From the NCBI GenBank assembly GCA_913043805.1, contig CAJWMX010000186.1:1-6123 (forward strand): a stretch of 6,123 nucleotides of DNA, written 5' to 3'. Both the position numbers and the translations under genes were made by a program. Numbering within the stretch: position 1 is the stretch's first letter; each line of letters starts with the position of its first letter. The notes beneath the pieces were generated by a model. That model saw only the letters and a list, made by a program, of their open reading frames with translations, made no database searches and was not told the DNA's origin. Below, piece after piece: positions 6,047 through 6,123 of the stretch. The DNA is from an uncultured Acidobacteriota bacterium (GTDB taxonomy: Bacteria; Acidobacteriota; Vicinamibacteria; Vicinamibacterales; UBA8438).

Positions 6047-6123
6047 ATGGCCGAGACGCACGCGTGGGACGAGATGGTGTCGATCGGGCGGGTCGCGCGT
6101 CCGCACGGCAACCGGGGACGCGT
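6047..6123 (+). CDS. rimM: RimM, ribosome maturation factor (5' end only)
   Basis: Only the first 25 codons are inside the window. The reading from ATG 6047 contains MVSIGRVARPHGNRGR, which matches the N-terminal RimM signature (VGRIxxPHGxRGEV). RimM binds S19 and assists maturation of the 30S head, and in this gene order it is normally followed by trmD. The start is uncertain: ATG 6047 or ATG 6074, neither with a strong ribosome binding site. The frame cannot extend upstream of 6014, because the khpA TGA (6011-6013) lies in the same frame. Confidence 0.82.
   Translation, partial: MAETHAWDEMVSIGRVARPHGNRGR

Noticed and set aside
6011..6049. KhpA-RimM fusion by stop-codon read-through
   Set aside because: The two genes are in the same frame with only 11 sense codons between TGA and ATG, but both products are complete families on their own and nothing suggests recoding.
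1..6123. CRISPR, mobile element, toxin-antitoxin or defence system
   Set aside because: No tandem direct repeats with spacers, transposase motifs, target-site duplications or small gene pairs of unknown type; coding space is filled by housekeeping genes.

Overview
This is a GC-rich, densely packed bacterial chromosomal segment of housekeeping genes, all read on the + strand: ftsY, ribD, ribE, ribBA, a short intergenic region, ffh, rpsP, khpA, and the first codons of rimM cut by the window end. The high GC content, the ftsY/riboflavin gene cluster, the fused RibBA and the ffh-rpsP-khpA-rimM order fit an environmental Gram-negative-type bacterium. Acidobacteriota (Vicinamibacteria-like) is my best guess, but it rests on general impression only, and a deltaproteobacterial-type lineage is also possible.

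Layout. Positions 45-3939 form one tightly coupled transcription unit. ftsY (SRP receptor GTPase) overlaps ribD by one base (TGATG), ribD overlaps ribE by 20 bases, and ribE overlaps ribBA by 8 bases. Together the rib genes supply GTP cyclohydrolase II, DHBP synthase, the RibD deaminase/reductase and riboflavin synthase. That is every dedicated riboflavin pathway enzyme except lumazine synthase (ribH), which is not in the window. No FMN riboswitch can lie directly before ribD because it abuts ftsY.

Positions 3940-4041 are the only substantial non-coding stretch. They hold a good sigma70-type promoter and a 15-bp-arm imperfect inverted repeat (13/15 matched) that starts on the -10 element. An alternative hairpin shares one arm with it. 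This is the least ordinary part of the window and looks like a controlled promoter for the second unit.

Positions 4042 to the end form the second unit: ffh (SRP54 GTPase), rpsP (ribosomal protein bS16 with an acidic tail), khpA (KH-domain RNA-binding protein, 4-base overlap with rpsP) and the start of rimM (30S maturation factor). The two GTPases of co-translational membrane targeting, Ffh and its receptor FtsY, thus flank the riboflavin genes, and the second unit continues into ribosome biogenesis.

I see no mobile element, CRISPR array, tRNA/rRNA or defence system, and no convincing evidence of an undescribed system. The points most worth checking are the ffh promoter dyad and two polar substitutions at otherwise conserved ligand positions in RibBA.
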